Origin: Candidatus Gastranaerophilales bacterium
Lineage (GTDB): Bacteria > Cyanobacteriota > Vampirovibrionia > Gastranaerophilales > Gastranaerophilaceae
Length of the DNA stretch: 59,486 nucleotides
Direction: 5' to 3'
Assembly: GCA_947589425.1 (NCBI GenBank)
Contig: CANQAV010000012.1
Location: 1-59,486, forward strand
Below, piece after piece: positions 25,611-34,882 of this stretch. A model generated the notes under the pieces. It saw only the letters and a list, made by a program, of their open reading frames with translations. It had not been told where the DNA came from and did no database searches. Each line of letters opens with the position of its first letter. Within the stretch, counting starts at the first letter, position 1. Made by a program: the position numbers and the translations under genes.

Positions 25611-27074
25611 ATGAACATTAAAAAAGTTGTAATATTACTGTTTTTAACGGTTTTTTTGGGATTAAACAAAAGTGCTTATGCAACAAAACTTCCTTCCGAT
25701 GTCTGGGATTATGTTAAAGCAAACCTTCCTCAAGCCCAGCAAAGATTTGACAGCGTTATTGTTATATCGGATAACTTAATGTATATACCTTTATATCCGC
25801 CAAGCGATATAAATGTTGATGATATTAAAATAGAATATTCATATCCCGACAAAACTCCCTTAAGCAAATATCCCGAAGTAGTTTTATTAAATAACGGATA
25901 TTCCTTTCTAAAAGTTACAAGAGATAAAGACGGAAATTATTCCCTTACAAAAAAAGATGACCTTCCGATTAAAGTAAGACTGGGTTTAATGCCTCAGGAT
26001 ATGCTTACTCCCGTTGGTTTAAAAATGCCCGAAAGTTTAAAACTGACTTTAGGTGACCTTTTAATTCCTTCAAAAGAAGAAAGCTCCCTTGTTTTAAAAG
26101 AAGGAGAGAAAGAAAAAGTAAGAAATTCATACACAAATGCCGTATTTAAAAACGAATTTATTTCGGCTCAGGAATTGAAAAATAAAAGAACTCTTATAAA
26201 TCCCCGCAATTCAAAATTTATTGAAGTATATGACAATACTTCCCAAAATCCTTTATATGAATTGAAACTGAGTTCAATGCCTTTAAAAATAATAACCTCT
26301 GAAAAGTCAAATGCCGCTCTTGTTCTTTATTGGAGCGGAAGAGAGGTTGAAATCATAAATCTTGCGGATGAAAATACAATTGCAAAAATTCAAATTGATG
26401 CAAATGCATCTGACGTTGTTTTAAATAAAAAAGATAACATTGCCTATATCACTTCTCAAAATGCAAACACAATATATTTGGTTGACCTTAATTCAATGAA
26501 ACTTACAAAAGCAATAAAGCTTGACCAAAGACCTTCAAAAATTGCATATTGCGAAGAAGATGACACAATAGCTTTCTTTGATGAATTTGCTTCAAAAATT
26601 TATAAAATGAAACAGCAAAGTTCGCAATATACCGTTGAAGTTCTCGGAAGTGCGATGAATATTTCAAAATTACTGTGTGATGAAACAAATGTTTATGCAA
26701 TTTCAAGAACTCAAAATGAACTCTATGTTTTTGATAAAGCTTCACTAAAACTTACAAACACAATAGAAACGGATAAAAAACCGACGGATGTTATAAGATA
26801 TAACAACAAATTATTTATTTTATGCTCAAAAGAAGGTTATTTGGATGTATATGATATTGAAGAAGCCAAATTAATCTCAAGAGAACAACTCTCAAAAGAC
26901 GGCTTCTATTCAAAAATGACTTTCATTCCAAACGACAACAATATTTTAATAACGGGAATAAATTCAAAAAGCTATTTGATATATAACCTTGATACAATGA
27001 AGCTTGTTAAAAAACAAGACAGCTATATTGACGTTGCAAACATAATTATATTAAATAAAACTCAAAGGCTCTGA
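25611..27074 (+). CDS. Secreted beta-propeller protein
   Basis: This 487-residue protein has a signal peptide (about 1-24, ending SAYA). The N-terminal 190 residues are an unrecognised beta-rich domain. The rest shows YVTN/NHL-like propeller blades: AALVLYWSGREVEIINLAD, NIAYITSQNANTIYLVDLN, NVYAISRTQNELYVFDKAS and LFILCSKEGYLDVYDIEE. Such periplasmic propellers bind partners or polymers; no enzyme motif is visible. Its TGA overlaps the next ATG (TGATG), so it is coupled to the methyltransferase. Confidence 0.7.
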   Translation: MNIKKVVILLFLTVFLGLNKSAYATKLPSDVWDYVKANLPQAQQRFDSVIVISDNLMYIPLYPPSDINVDDIKIEYSYPDKTPLSKYPEVVLLNNGYSFLKVTRDKDGNYSLTKKDDLPIKVRLGLMPQDMLTPVGLKMPESLKLTLGDLLIPSKEESSLVLKEGEKEKVRNSYTNAVFKNEFISAQELKNKRTLINPRNSKFIEVYDNTSQNPLYELKLSSMPLKIITSEKSNAALVLYWSGREVEIINLADENTIAKIQIDANASDVVLNKKDNIAYITSQNANTIYLVDLNSMKLTKAIKLDQRPSKIAYCEEDDTIAFFDEFASKIYKMKQQSSQYTVEVLGSAMNISKLLCDETNVYAISRTQNELYVFDKASLKLTNTIETDKKPTDVIRYNNKLFILCSKEGYLDVYDIEEAKLISREQLSKDGFYSKMTFIPNDNNILITGINSKSYLIYNLDTMKLVKKQDSYIDVANIIILNKTQRL

Positions 27075-27682
27075 TGTTAACTCAAATTAAAAAAATAAAC
27101 CCCGTATATTTTGATGATAAAACCGAGAGCGTTTTATCCGAACTTGAAAAAACCCAAAAAGAATTTTGGAATTTGGATAGAGAATGCGCACATTTTTTGA
27201 ACATGTTAATTAAAATCAATAAATCAAAAAATGTTCTTGAAATCGGTACTTCAAACGGATATAGCGGATTGTGGATATTGGATGCTCTTAAAGACACAAA
27301 CGGAGTGCTCACAACAATTGAATTTTGGGAAAAAAGACAGTCAATTGCAAGAAAAAACTTTGAAAATTTAATGCCAAATTCAAAAGTTATTCCAAAAATC
27401 GGCTCAGCTGTTGTTATTTTAGAAGATATTTATGATGAAATTGAATCGGGCAAAAAAGAAAAGTTTGATTTTATCTTCATTGATGCCAACAAAAAAGAAT
27501 ACGTAAAATATTTTGAACTTGTTGATAAAATGCTCATTAAAGGCGGTTTAATTCTTGCGGATAATATATTATCTCATTATGAAAAAGTGGAAGATTACGT
27601 TGAAATTTTGTTTAATCATAAAAACTATCAATCTCAAATTCTTGATTTCGGCGCAGGAATGATGTTGTCAAAAAAAATATAG
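27074..27682 (+). CDS. SAM-dependent O-methyltransferase (class I)
   Basis: This 202-residue protein has the methyltransferase_3 (COMT-like) pattern: LEIGTSNGYSGLWIL at about 55-69 (SAM loop), acidic LTTIEFWEKR, FDFIFIDANKKEY (metal-binding Asp, about 133-145) and GGLILADNIL. These enzymes methylate small hydroxylated molecules using a divalent metal. The substrate is unknown. It is translationally coupled to the propeller gene. Confidence 0.85.
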   Translation: MLTQIKKINPVYFDDKTESVLSELEKTQKEFWNLDRECAHFLNMLIKINKSKNVLEIGTSNGYSGLWILDALKDTNGVLTTIEFWEKRQSIARKNFENLMPNSKVIPKIGSAVVILEDIYDEIESGKKEKFDFIFIDANKKEYVKYFELVDKMLIKGGLILADNILSHYEKVEDYVEILFNHKNYQSQILDFGAGMMLSKKI

Positions 27683-27728
27683 GCAAAAACCAAAAAATAT
27701 TGTAAACTCATTTTAAAGGGGAGTTAAT

Positions 27729-28424
27729 ATGAAAAAGATTTTAATTTTTTTGTTTTTAATATGTGCACCTTCTTTTGCTTCAAACAGACTGCACGTTAAG
27801 GCGCTTGATGATTTTAAAAGCGCAGAGCCTAAAAAATATTTTTCAATGGAAGTGATTGAGGATGGGCAAATTGACGATATCGTGATTATAAGAGGGGATA
27901 TTCTTAATTGCGAAGTAAAAAAAATAACAGACCCGACAAGGGCAAAAAGGGATGCTAAAATATTTTTCAAAGTCTACAGCTTAAGGGATAATAAGGGCGA
28001 ACACCAATTTTCACCCTCATATATCGGCAAATATTCTAAAAGTGCTATCACAAAAGAAGAAATAAAAAAGACGGACCCTAAAAAAGTTGCAAAAAAAACA
28101 GCGGGTGTTGTAGGCGGTTTTTTTGTGAAGGGTTTTTCATACGGGGTTTCTTTTGTTGACGGAGCCGTTAATAACAAAGAAAATAACAGATTAAAATCAG
28201 GTGCAAAACAGATGTATCAAGATTCCGTTTTCTCATACGTTGAATTCGGAAAAGATGTCGAAATTAAAAAAGGAGATGAATTTTATCTTTTTGTAAAAAA
28301 AGATAAAGATGCAATTAAAGAATTAAGTGAAGATATAGAAGATGAAAAAGATTCTTCAAAAGAAGAAACAACCGCCCCTCTTCCCGTGGAAGAAGCGCCT
28401 CAGCCCGAAGAAAATGAAAATTGA
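27729..28424 (+). CDS. Exported protein of unknown function
   Basis: This 231-residue protein has a signal peptide (1-17, ending PSFA-SN). A beta-rich domain with FSMEVIEDGQIDD and IVIIRGDILNCEV is followed by a hydrophobic patch (TAGVVGGFFVKGFSYGVSFV, about 131-150), a YVEFGKDVEIKKGDEFYLF strand region and an acidic Glu/Pro-rich tail. The repeated -IKKGD- and -IRGD- turns suggest a structural envelope protein. I do not recognise the family. A GGGGAG ribosome site is present. Confidence 0.6.
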   Translation: MKKILIFLFLICAPSFASNRLHVKALDDFKSAEPKKYFSMEVIEDGQIDDIVIIRGDILNCEVKKITDPTRAKRDAKIFFKVYSLRDNKGEHQFSPSYIGKYSKSAITKEEIKKTDPKKVAKKTAGVVGGFFVKGFSYGVSFVDGAVNNKENNRLKSGAKQMYQDSVFSYVEFGKDVEIKKGDEFYLFVKKDKDAIKELSEDIEDEKDSSKEETTAPLPVEEAPQPEENEN

Positions 28425-28439
28425 AATGTTTTTTAGCTT

Positions 28440-29708
28440 CTATTCTAAAAATTTTTTGACAAATAAAACCATATCATTGATTTCATAAGGTTTTGGAAGG
28501 TAAAGGTCGGCGCCTGAGGATAATATTTCTTTTTTATTTAAATAAGAGGATGAAAAAATAAGTTTGATATCATCTTTTGAAATTTCTTTTGCAATTGAGA
28601 GGGTTTCCCCTTCCTTACCCCAGTCAAGAACAACCACATTGGGCTTAAAACTTTCATACAAATTCATAAATTCTTCTTTATCGGATGAAGCTTGAGTGTA
28701 AATTCCTTCCAATTCCAATACATTTTTAAGCAGATATTGAAGGGCGCTGTCTTTTTCATATATTAAGACTCTGTTTTTTATGACATCTTCTGAAACTTCT
28801 CCTTTTAATTTAATTCTATCCATCAAATAGGTAGATTTATCGCCCTTATCGCATAATTTAATAAGCCGTGCAAGACGATTCAGGATATCTTTAAAATTGT
28901 TATCACTTTTTTCAACAGATGCTATATTGAGCCTCATAAGAGGGTTTCTTGCCTCTTTTGTTAAATCCGAAGTCTGAATTGTAAAATTGTTTTCTATTTC
29001 ATCGTTTGAATAGAATTTATTTATTATGTTATCAAAGGCAAAAGTTAAAAATGATGCTATTTTTTCGGCTTTTTCACTTTGGGTTATTAAAATAAATTCT
29101 TCATCGTTTATATGTCCGATAAAATCTTCCTGTGCAAGCGTAGAATTAATTATTGCACTCAAGGTCTGTAAAACTTTTTCAAAGGCAATTTCGCCGTGGG
29201 TATCTGAATATAGATTTAAATTGTTAATTTTAAGCAAAAGATAAGATAATTTTTCCTTGCTTGATAGAGAGCGGTTAATTGCTTTGATTGTAATATTTTT
29301 ATTTAAAATGTGCGTTATGGGATTTAATGAACTTTCAATATATCTTCTCAGATGAGCTTTAAATCTCATCAAAAATTCCTGTTTCGGTATTTCTTCGCCT
29401 AAAAAATCATCCGCACCCGCTTCAAGGGTATCGACTCTATCTTGCAAGTCGCCTGATTTAGACACTGCAAGAATAATAGGGCGGAAATTATAAGTTAAAA
29501 TTCTGATTTTTTTAACAAAATCGCTCAATTTTTCTTTGATTGTATCTGAAATTACAATAAATTCCATATCCTGTTTTTGAATTAAAGAAAGGGCAACAGA
29601 TAAATTGTTTGTGTATAAAACATCCTGATTTAAACCTTCGATTATTTTTTTATACTTAATCGATAGTTCTTTCCTTCCGCTTATAATGAGTATTTTTGTT
29701 CTATACAA
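28440..29708 (-). CDS. REC-GGDEF-like-REC response regulator, degenerate
   Basis: This 422-residue protein has a receiver domain (1-125), a GGDEF-fold domain (about 130-300) and a second receiver (about 310-422) with phosphoacceptor Asp in VVVLDWGKEG and Lys in YLPKPYE. The GGDEF signature is replaced by HINDEEF, so diguanylate cyclase activity is doubtful; it may bind GTP or serve as a dimer scaffold. In the first receiver the expected Asp position reads VISDT, so it too looks altered. The start is TTG with AGGA eight bases before. It follows the histidine kinase by 12 bases and is its likely partner. Confidence 0.75.
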   Translation of the reverse strand: MYRTKILIISGRKELSIKYKKIIEGLNQDVLYTNNLSVALSLIQKQDMEFIVISDTIKEKLSDFVKKIRILTYNFRPIILAVSKSGDLQDRVDTLEAGADDFLGEEIPKQEFLMRFKAHLRRYIESSLNPITHILNKNITIKAINRSLSSKEKLSYLLLKINNLNLYSDTHGEIAFEKVLQTLSAIINSTLAQEDFIGHINDEEFILITQSEKAEKIASFLTFAFDNIINKFYSNDEIENNFTIQTSDLTKEARNPLMRLNIASVEKSDNNFKDILNRLARLIKLCDKGDKSTYLMDRIKLKGEVSEDVIKNRVLIYEKDSALQYLLKNVLELEGIYTQASSDKEEFMNLYESFKPNVVVLDWGKEGETLSIAKEISKDDIKLIFSSSYLNKKEILSSGADLYLPKPYEINDMVLFVKKFLE

Positions 29709-29720
29709 CTTGATTGTCCT

Positions 29721-30434
29721 TTATATTTTAGTTGCTTTTTCAATTTCATATACGGGTAAATATATTAAAAATTCGGTTTCCTGTTTTTTCTCGTCGGATA
29801 AAACTTCAATTTTACCCTGCATTTTTTTAATTAAATTACCTGCTATATAAAGCCCGAGCCCGCTTCCTTGAGCTTTTGAATTAAGATATGAATCTATTCT
29901 TGTAAATTTTTCAAAAATTTTTGCCCTGTCGCTTTGTTTGATGTAGCTTCCCCAATTTTTAACCGAAACAACATTAAAGTCATTATTTGTATATGTTCTA
30001 ATCAAAATTTTTGTTGAAGCATTTGAATATTTAACTGCATTATCAAGAATATTTAAAAATATCTGCTGAGTTTTATCAACGTCTGAAAGAGAATATAATT
30101 CGTTTTTTGATTTTTTAAAAATAAATTCAAAATCTTTTCGGGAAATTTTAATGATATTTATGCAATTTAAAAGAGTGTTGTTGATATCAACTTTGCTTAA
30201 GATTAAATTATCGTTATTTGAATCAATTTTTGCAACATTTAAAACATTTTCAACAAGATTTATAAGCCTTTGAGACTGATTTAAAATTATATTTAAAAAT
30301 TCCTTTTTTTTATTTTCTTCAATTTTATCCCAATTATCAAGCATTGTTTGAGAAAACCCCTTAATGCTTGTAAGAGGAGTTCTGATTTCATGAGAGAGAG
30401 TTGAGATAAATTCTTCTTTAATATTATTTTCCAT
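29721..30434 (-). CDS. Soluble sensor-less histidine kinase
   Basis: This 237-residue protein is only a kinase core: the HisKA phosphorylation site His15 in STLSHEIRTPLTSIKGF, then HATPase_c with N box FLNILDNAVKYSN and G2 box GSGLGLYIAG. There is no sensor, membrane or PAS domain, so it must receive its signal from another protein or a ligand of the core. A perfect TATAAT ends six bases before the ATG. The paired regulator follows 12 bases downstream. Confidence 0.85.
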   Translation of the reverse strand: MENNIKEEFISTLSHEIRTPLTSIKGFSQTMLDNWDKIEENKKKEFLNIILNQSQRLINLVENVLNVAKIDSNNDNLILSKVDINNTLLNCINIIKISRKDFEFIFKKSKNELYSLSDVDKTQQIFLNILDNAVKYSNASTKILIRTYTNNDFNVVSVKNWGSYIKQSDRAKIFEKFTRIDSYLNSKAQGSGLGLYIAGNLIKKMQGKIEVLSDEKKQETEFLIYLPVYEIEKATKI

Positions 30435-30468
30435 AGCTTTATTATAAATTTTTATTTTAATTCTTCAA
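30435..30468 (-). promoter_or_regulatory. Leaderless promoter of the histidine kinase
   Basis: On the reverse strand, TTGAAG (complement of 30463-30468), a 16-base spacer and perfect TATAAT (complement of 30441-30446) end six bases before the ATG at 30434. The six bases AAAGCT hold no proper ribosome site. Confidence 0.65.
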
Positions 30469-30817
30469 GATGATTTTTAATCATTTCAAAAAATTCATGG
30501 AGCCTTTCTTTTTTATTTAAATAAAGATAACCCAAGAGCGCTTCAAAAGAAGTTGCAAGAGAATGAATTTTGGGATTATTTCTTTTATTTATAGTAATTT
30601 TCAGGTTTCTTGCTCTTTTTTGAATATCTTGTTCGTCGGGGGATAATTTATCAATAATCAAATTTAAAATATCCGCCTGTGCATTAGCACACACATATTT
30701 TGTTGAAAGATTGTGCATTTTGCTCTGAGAAGCGGTTTTTTTAATTACAAGCTCCCGAATAAACAATTCCCAGATGCAATCACCGATATATGCATAATGT
30801 TTTAAATTGTAATTCAT
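30452..30817 (-). CDS. mrnC: Mini-ribonuclease III
   Basis: This 121-residue protein is a stand-alone RNase III domain without an RNA-binding domain: AYIGDCIWELFIREL (catalytic Asp), KYVCANAQADIL, QKRARNLK and ATSFEALLGYLYL (catalytic Glu). Mini-III matures 23S rRNA ends. The ATG at 30817 is chosen over a TTG at 30832 because a promoter overlaps the extra codons and the family starts near this Met. Confidence 0.92.
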   Translation of the reverse strand: MNYNLKHYAYIGDCIWELFIRELVIKKTASQSKMHNLSTKYVCANAQADILNLIIDKLSPDEQDIQKRARNLKITINKRNNPKIHSLATSFEALLGYLYLNKKERLHEFFEMIKNHLEELK

Positions 30818-30852
30818 CTTTAAATAATACAAAAAACGTTACACTATAGCAA
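30818..30852 (-). promoter_or_regulatory. Leaderless promoter of mrnC
   Basis: TTGCTA (complement of 30847-30852), a 17-base spacer and TATTAT (complement of 30824-30829) end six bases before the ATG at 30817. The geometry is ideal for a start at or beside the A of ATG. Confidence 0.65.
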
Positions 30853-30895
30853 TTTTTTTAAAAAATAAAACTTTATTTCATTAAGGAGTTTTATA

Positions 30896-32095
30896 ATGTC
30901 AGGTGAAAATTCTGTAGATAATAATCCTTCATTGGGTTCATATTTGGCATTTCCTGCTGCTACAGCAGGCTTTGGAGCATTAACAGCTCTGAAAAGAGCA
31001 GATTGGAAACCATCTGATGCTATTAAAAACTTAGAAATTGAAAACTTCAAAAAACTCGGAGTTACACTAAAAGACAATGGCGCAAAGGATATTTTTTCAA
31101 GAGGCACTGCTCTTGCAAAAAATTATGAAGCATATAAAAGCGCTTCAAAAGAAGCATATAAATGGGGCAAAAGGGCAAAAAAAGCCGCAAAGGGAAAAAT
31201 CGGCTTAAAAGATACTATTCTTAATTTCTTCAGAAAAGATAACAAAGTTACGGTTGATACAATAAAAGAAGCAAATGAAGCTGCGGCTAAAAAATTAAGC
31301 TCAATGAAAAAAAACCTCTCTCAAGGAAAAGAAATTGCCGAAGAAATTGTTGAAAACTCTGCAAAAACAGCAGCAAAAACAGGTTTTAAAGAAACCGCAA
31401 AAGGACTTGCAAAAAAAGAATTAACAAGCAAATTCAACCTCTTTATTTCCGTTGCAACAACGTTTATCCCTGCAATGAAAGATAAAGTTATCCCCGCATT
31501 TAAAAATGAAGGATTTATAAGCGGTATTAAAGAACTTGGTAAAGCGGCAGCTCAAACTGCAACCGACTTTATCGGTTATGCATTTGGCGGTGCAATAGGA
31601 AGAACAATAGGTACCGCAATAGGTACTGCTTTATGTCCCGGAGCAGGCTCATTTATAGGCGGTAATTTGGGCGATATGATTGGCTCTATGTTTATTGGCG
31701 GAAAAACAATGAAAGCGGTTAATAAATTAATTAAAGCGGACGATGGTCAATCGGCTCAAAAAGCATCTGATGAAGCTCAACAAATAAGCCAAAACAATCC
31801 TCAAATACAAGCTCCTTCAATGGAAACTACCAAGCAAAGTGATACGGATAATACGGCTGTAGCTCAAGGACAAAGCGAAGAAATTCAACCGCAGCCCCCT
31901 CAAAAAGATTTCAGCAATATCCCAAGCTTTGAAGAAGCACAGAAAATGGGCTTAGTAAAAGCACCCTCAAGACCAAAAACCGGCACAAGAAGAAGAAAAG
32001 TTGTTTTTAGGGGAACGGACGGATTTTATAAAAATAATGTAAAACAAAATCTTGTTACAAATAATAAACAAAACAAGTTTGACACTATTATGTAA
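30896..32095 (+). CDS. Lineage-type protein with Gly-zipper membrane segment
   Basis: I do not recognise this 399-residue protein. The N-terminal 160 residues are basic and helical (KWGKRAKKAAKGK). A Gly/Ala-rich hydrophobic stretch at about 224-280 (GYAFGGAIGRTIGTAIG, then PGAGSFIGGNLGDMIGSMFI) resembles glycine-zipper segments that insert into membranes. The tail is Gln/Pro/Ser-rich with a basic end (RPKTGTRRRKVVFRG). No signal peptide is present. AAGGAG precedes the ATG. It could be a membrane-inserting or scaffold protein. Confidence 0.55.
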   Translation: MSGENSVDNNPSLGSYLAFPAATAGFGALTALKRADWKPSDAIKNLEIENFKKLGVTLKDNGAKDIFSRGTALAKNYEAYKSASKEAYKWGKRAKKAAKGKIGLKDTILNFFRKDNKVTVDTIKEANEAAAKKLSSMKKNLSQGKEIAEEIVENSAKTAAKTGFKETAKGLAKKELTSKFNLFISVATTFIPAMKDKVIPAFKNEGFISGIKELGKAAAQTATDFIGYAFGGAIGRTIGTAIGTALCPGAGSFIGGNLGDMIGSMFIGGKTMKAVNKLIKADDGQSAQKASDEAQQISQNNPQIQAPSMETTKQSDTDNTAVAQGQSEEIQPQPPQKDFSNIPSFEEAQKMGLVKAPSRPKTGTRRRKVVFRGTDGFYKNNVKQNLVTNNKQNKFDTIM

Positions 32096-32318
32096 GAAGA
32101 TTATCAAGCGCAGCTAAATTTTCGTAAGGAACACCCGCTTCAGAGAGCTCTTCCGCCGTTATTCCGAAAAGACTTATTGTATCAAGGACTTTTTTATAGT
32201 CCCCGTCTTTTTTTATTGTCTTTGAAATAGTTTTAAAAACATTGTTCACGGCTTCTTCTCTTGTCATAAAATATGAAGAAGAAGATTTATAGAGAGTTCT
32301 TTTTTTACATTTTCCCAT
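32088..32318 (-). CDS. Small hypothetical protein
   Basis: This 76-residue helical protein (TREEAVNNVFKTISKTIKKD, ITAEELSEAGVPYENLAAL) overlaps the end of the convergent gene by eight bases. No clear ribosome site is present and an internal Met at residue 18 is an alternative start. The composition is protein-like, so it is kept with modest confidence. Confidence 0.45.
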   Translation of the reverse strand: MGKCKKRTLYKSSSSYFMTREEAVNNVFKTISKTIKKDGDYKKVLDTISLFGITAEELSEAGVPYENLAALDNLLT

Positions 32319-32420
32319 AACAAATATTTTCTATCAGGCTGTTTTTTTTGTAAATAAGTTATTGCTTAATGTAAATTTTTTAGCAAATTTATTTTTTTAT
32401 GTTCGTTGTAGTAAAAAGAT

Positions 32421-33584
32421 ATGTTTATTAGACCGCTTAATATTATAAATACTTCAACAAATATTTTTCGCACAAAGGAAAACACTTCGACTTCACCTTT
32501 TGTACCTTCTGCGAAAAGTAAAATTTTATCACCTTTAACTCAAGATACAGTAAGCTTTAGCGGCTCGACCGCCCTAAATCATTCCCTTTTAGAGGCATTT
32601 GATAATTATAATGTCTGCAGAGATATAAGCCAAAATGCAGAGCCTGCCGAAACTTATCTTAAAAAAACTCTAAAAAATGCTCTGAGTGAATTTGTTGAAA
32701 GCGATACTAACAACGGGGTAATTTTGCCTGTTGTTTCAAGAGTTAAAACTCCCGACAGTATAAGAGAAAAAGTTGCAAGCGAACTTGAAAACATAATTTT
32801 AAAAGAGCCCTACAAGGCATTCAGCCCCAATGATATTGAAGCCGTTAAAAAAGTTTGCGGTGATATTATCGGAAGCAGAATAATTTTAAAAAGATCGGCT
32901 CCCGAGTATACTTCTAAAATAATAGATGCTCTTATAAAAGAGGTGGAAGCGGGAAGACTTAAAATTACAAAAATTGAAAACTATGAGCCTGATGACATTG
33001 AAGAAAACTGGAAATATTTCCAAAAACAAGATTTAGAAAGATTGCTGGATGCGGTTAACAGCAAAAGAAAAGAATACGGGCAAAAACCAATCGAGCTTAA
33101 TGAAACGCATAAAAGCACGGGATACATGGCGCTTCATCTTGATGTAGATTTATCAAATCCTGATTTTAAAGCAAAAAATAATAACTACAGAGGTGAAATC
33201 CAAATTGTCGGATACGACGTTTCGGGACTTAAAGATGTTGAGGATTTTTGTTATAAATTAAAATCCAAAAAAGATATAAAAAGCGGAAATTTAGCATATA
33301 AACCCTTTGTTGAATATTTTAATCAAAATATGGCAAAAACGGACGAATACCCCGAACTGGACAAAAATTTCCTTGAATATACAAGAAAAGCATATTCAAT
33401 TCAAAGACACAAAGCACCCATGGAAGGAAAATCAAAAGCAAGAAGAAAATACCACATACTTCCCACAATTGAGCAGTGCGGTCTTGAAGGAAAAATCCCC
33501 GAAGCTCTTGATTTTAATAAATTATCAAAGATTAAACACTATTGCGATAAAATTTATGAATTAACAAGCGAAATGAACTCATAA
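32421..33584 (+). CDS. RelA/SpoT-like nucleotidyltransferase with N-terminal tag
   Basis: This 387-residue protein begins MFIRPLN and has a disordered N-terminus ending in DTVSFSG (42-48). Residues about 100-285 carry the alarmone synthetase signatures in order: SRVKTPDSIREK (106-117, the R-x-K-x-x-x-S-I-x-x-K element), DIIGSRIIL (148-156), TGYMALHL (233-240, the G-loop Tyr and His) and GEIQIVG (258-264, Glu for Mg). The (p)ppGpp hydrolase and TGS/ACT regions are absent, so it resembles small alarmone synthetases or toxSAS enzymes that pyrophosphorylate nucleotides or tRNA CCA ends. The C-terminal 100 residues are basic and unassigned. It is monocistronic with no adjacent antitoxin. Confidence 0.68.
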   Translation: MFIRPLNIINTSTNIFRTKENTSTSPFVPSAKSKILSPLTQDTVSFSGSTALNHSLLEAFDNYNVCRDISQNAEPAETYLKKTLKNALSEFVESDTNNGVILPVVSRVKTPDSIREKVASELENIILKEPYKAFSPNDIEAVKKVCGDIIGSRIILKRSAPEYTSKIIDALIKEVEAGRLKITKIENYEPDDIEENWKYFQKQDLERLLDAVNSKRKEYGQKPIELNETHKSTGYMALHLDVDLSNPDFKAKNNNYRGEIQIVGYDVSGLKDVEDFCYKLKSKKDIKSGNLAYKPFVEYFNQNMAKTDEYPELDKNFLEYTRKAYSIQRHKAPMEGKSKARRKYHILPTIEQCGLEGKIPEALDFNKLSKIKHYCDKIYELTSEMNS

Positions 33585-33657
33585 TATCTTATTTTGTTGT
33601 AAATATTTTATTTTTGTCACATTATTAATAGTGATAACAATTTAAAAGGGAGATATT

Positions 33658-34875
33658 ATGAACTGTGTTGAATTAGTTAAAAAATGCAGCAGCGAGCAAT
33701 TCGACGAATTTGCAAAAACAGCCGTTAAAGAAGTGAAATCACGCATGGGAAAACAGGGTCAATTTTTAAATTGGATTGAAGTTTTGCCCAATAATCAAAT
33801 TAAAAATTTGGATATGCTCTATGATATGGCACAAAGCGCAAAATGCAATAAATATACAGACCTTGCGATATTGGGTATAGGAGGCTCACGCCATACAACC
33901 GAAAACATAACAAAACTTTTAGGGCTTGATGAACATGTTCATTTCTTTTCATCCGTTGAGCCTTTAAGTTTTGAAAGATTTATCAACAGATTAAATTTAG
34001 ACAAAACTCTTTTCCTTGTTGTTTCAAAATCGGGTACAACTTTGGAAACAACAATAGGATATCAAAAAGCAAAAGAAGCGCTTGAAAAATATACCAAAAA
34101 TCAGGATACATCAAGCCAATTTGTTGCAATGACGGATAAAAACGCTGAAAAATCAGCTTTAAGAAGGATAGTTGAAAGCGGAGAAATCAAGCTGTCAGGC
34201 TATGTTCACGATGATGTAGGCGGAAGATTTTCGATTTTTGATGATGCAACACTCTTTACTCTTTTCTTTTTGGGTGCTTCAAAAAATGATGTTTTAGATA
34301 TGCTGAAAGCTTCACTTGATGCTCAAAGCGAATTTTTAAACGAAAACCGGGAAGAAAATGAAGCTTTAAAACTTGCATATTTTAACGTTAAAGCAAAAAA
34401 TTCAGGCAAAAATAAACATTTTGTAGAATACTTTGGCGACGAATTTTTTGGCACTACATTGTGGGAAAAACAATTAAAAAATGAATCTTTAAAAGCACGC
34501 ATTTCAACGGATACAAACGTAGGACCCGGATATCTTCACTACAATGCGGAAGCTGATTTAGACGTTAATAATACGGATTCTTTCTTTACTTTTGTATACA
34601 CTAAAACCTCTGATAAAGTTATGAATGCCGTTATGGAAGGCGTTATAAGCGCATATAGCGCACAACATCCCGTTTCAAAAATTGTTCTTGATGATTTATC
34701 ATATAAATCAATTGCAAGATTTATTGAATTAAAACATTTTGAAACACTTTACACGGGTATAATTTTAAGAGCGCAAAAAGGCGATTATACTCCATCTGAC
34801 ATAGCTTTAGACGAAGTTCTACAGCCTAACGTGGAAAAATACAAAAAAGAAGTTAAAAAAGCTTTAAATAAATAA
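33658..34875 (+). CDS. pgi: Glucose-6-phosphate isomerase
   Basis: This 405-residue SIS-domain enzyme has LGIGGSRHTT (sugar-phosphate loop), VVSKSGTTLETT (phosphate-binding), DDVGGRFSIFDD and a late KHFETLYTGIILRA segment. It interconverts glucose 6-phosphate and fructose 6-phosphate in glycolysis. It is shorter than the 550-residue E. coli type and fits the compact bacterial class. AAAGGGAG precedes the ATG. A strong terminator follows. Confidence 0.9.
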   Translation: MNCVELVKKCSSEQFDEFAKTAVKEVKSRMGKQGQFLNWIEVLPNNQIKNLDMLYDMAQSAKCNKYTDLAILGIGGSRHTTENITKLLGLDEHVHFFSSVEPLSFERFINRLNLDKTLFLVVSKSGTTLETTIGYQKAKEALEKYTKNQDTSSQFVAMTDKNAEKSALRRIVESGEIKLSGYVHDDVGGRFSIFDDATLFTLFFLGASKNDVLDMLKASLDAQSEFLNENREENEALKLAYFNVKAKNSGKNKHFVEYFGDEFFGTTLWEKQLKNESLKARISTDTNVGPGYLHYNAEADLDVNNTDSFFTFVYTKTSDKVMNAVMEGVISAYSAQHPVSKIVLDDLSYKSIARFIELKHFETLYTGIILRAQKGDYTPSDIALDEVLQPNVEKYKKEVKKALNK

Positions 34876-34882
34876 ACTTCAT

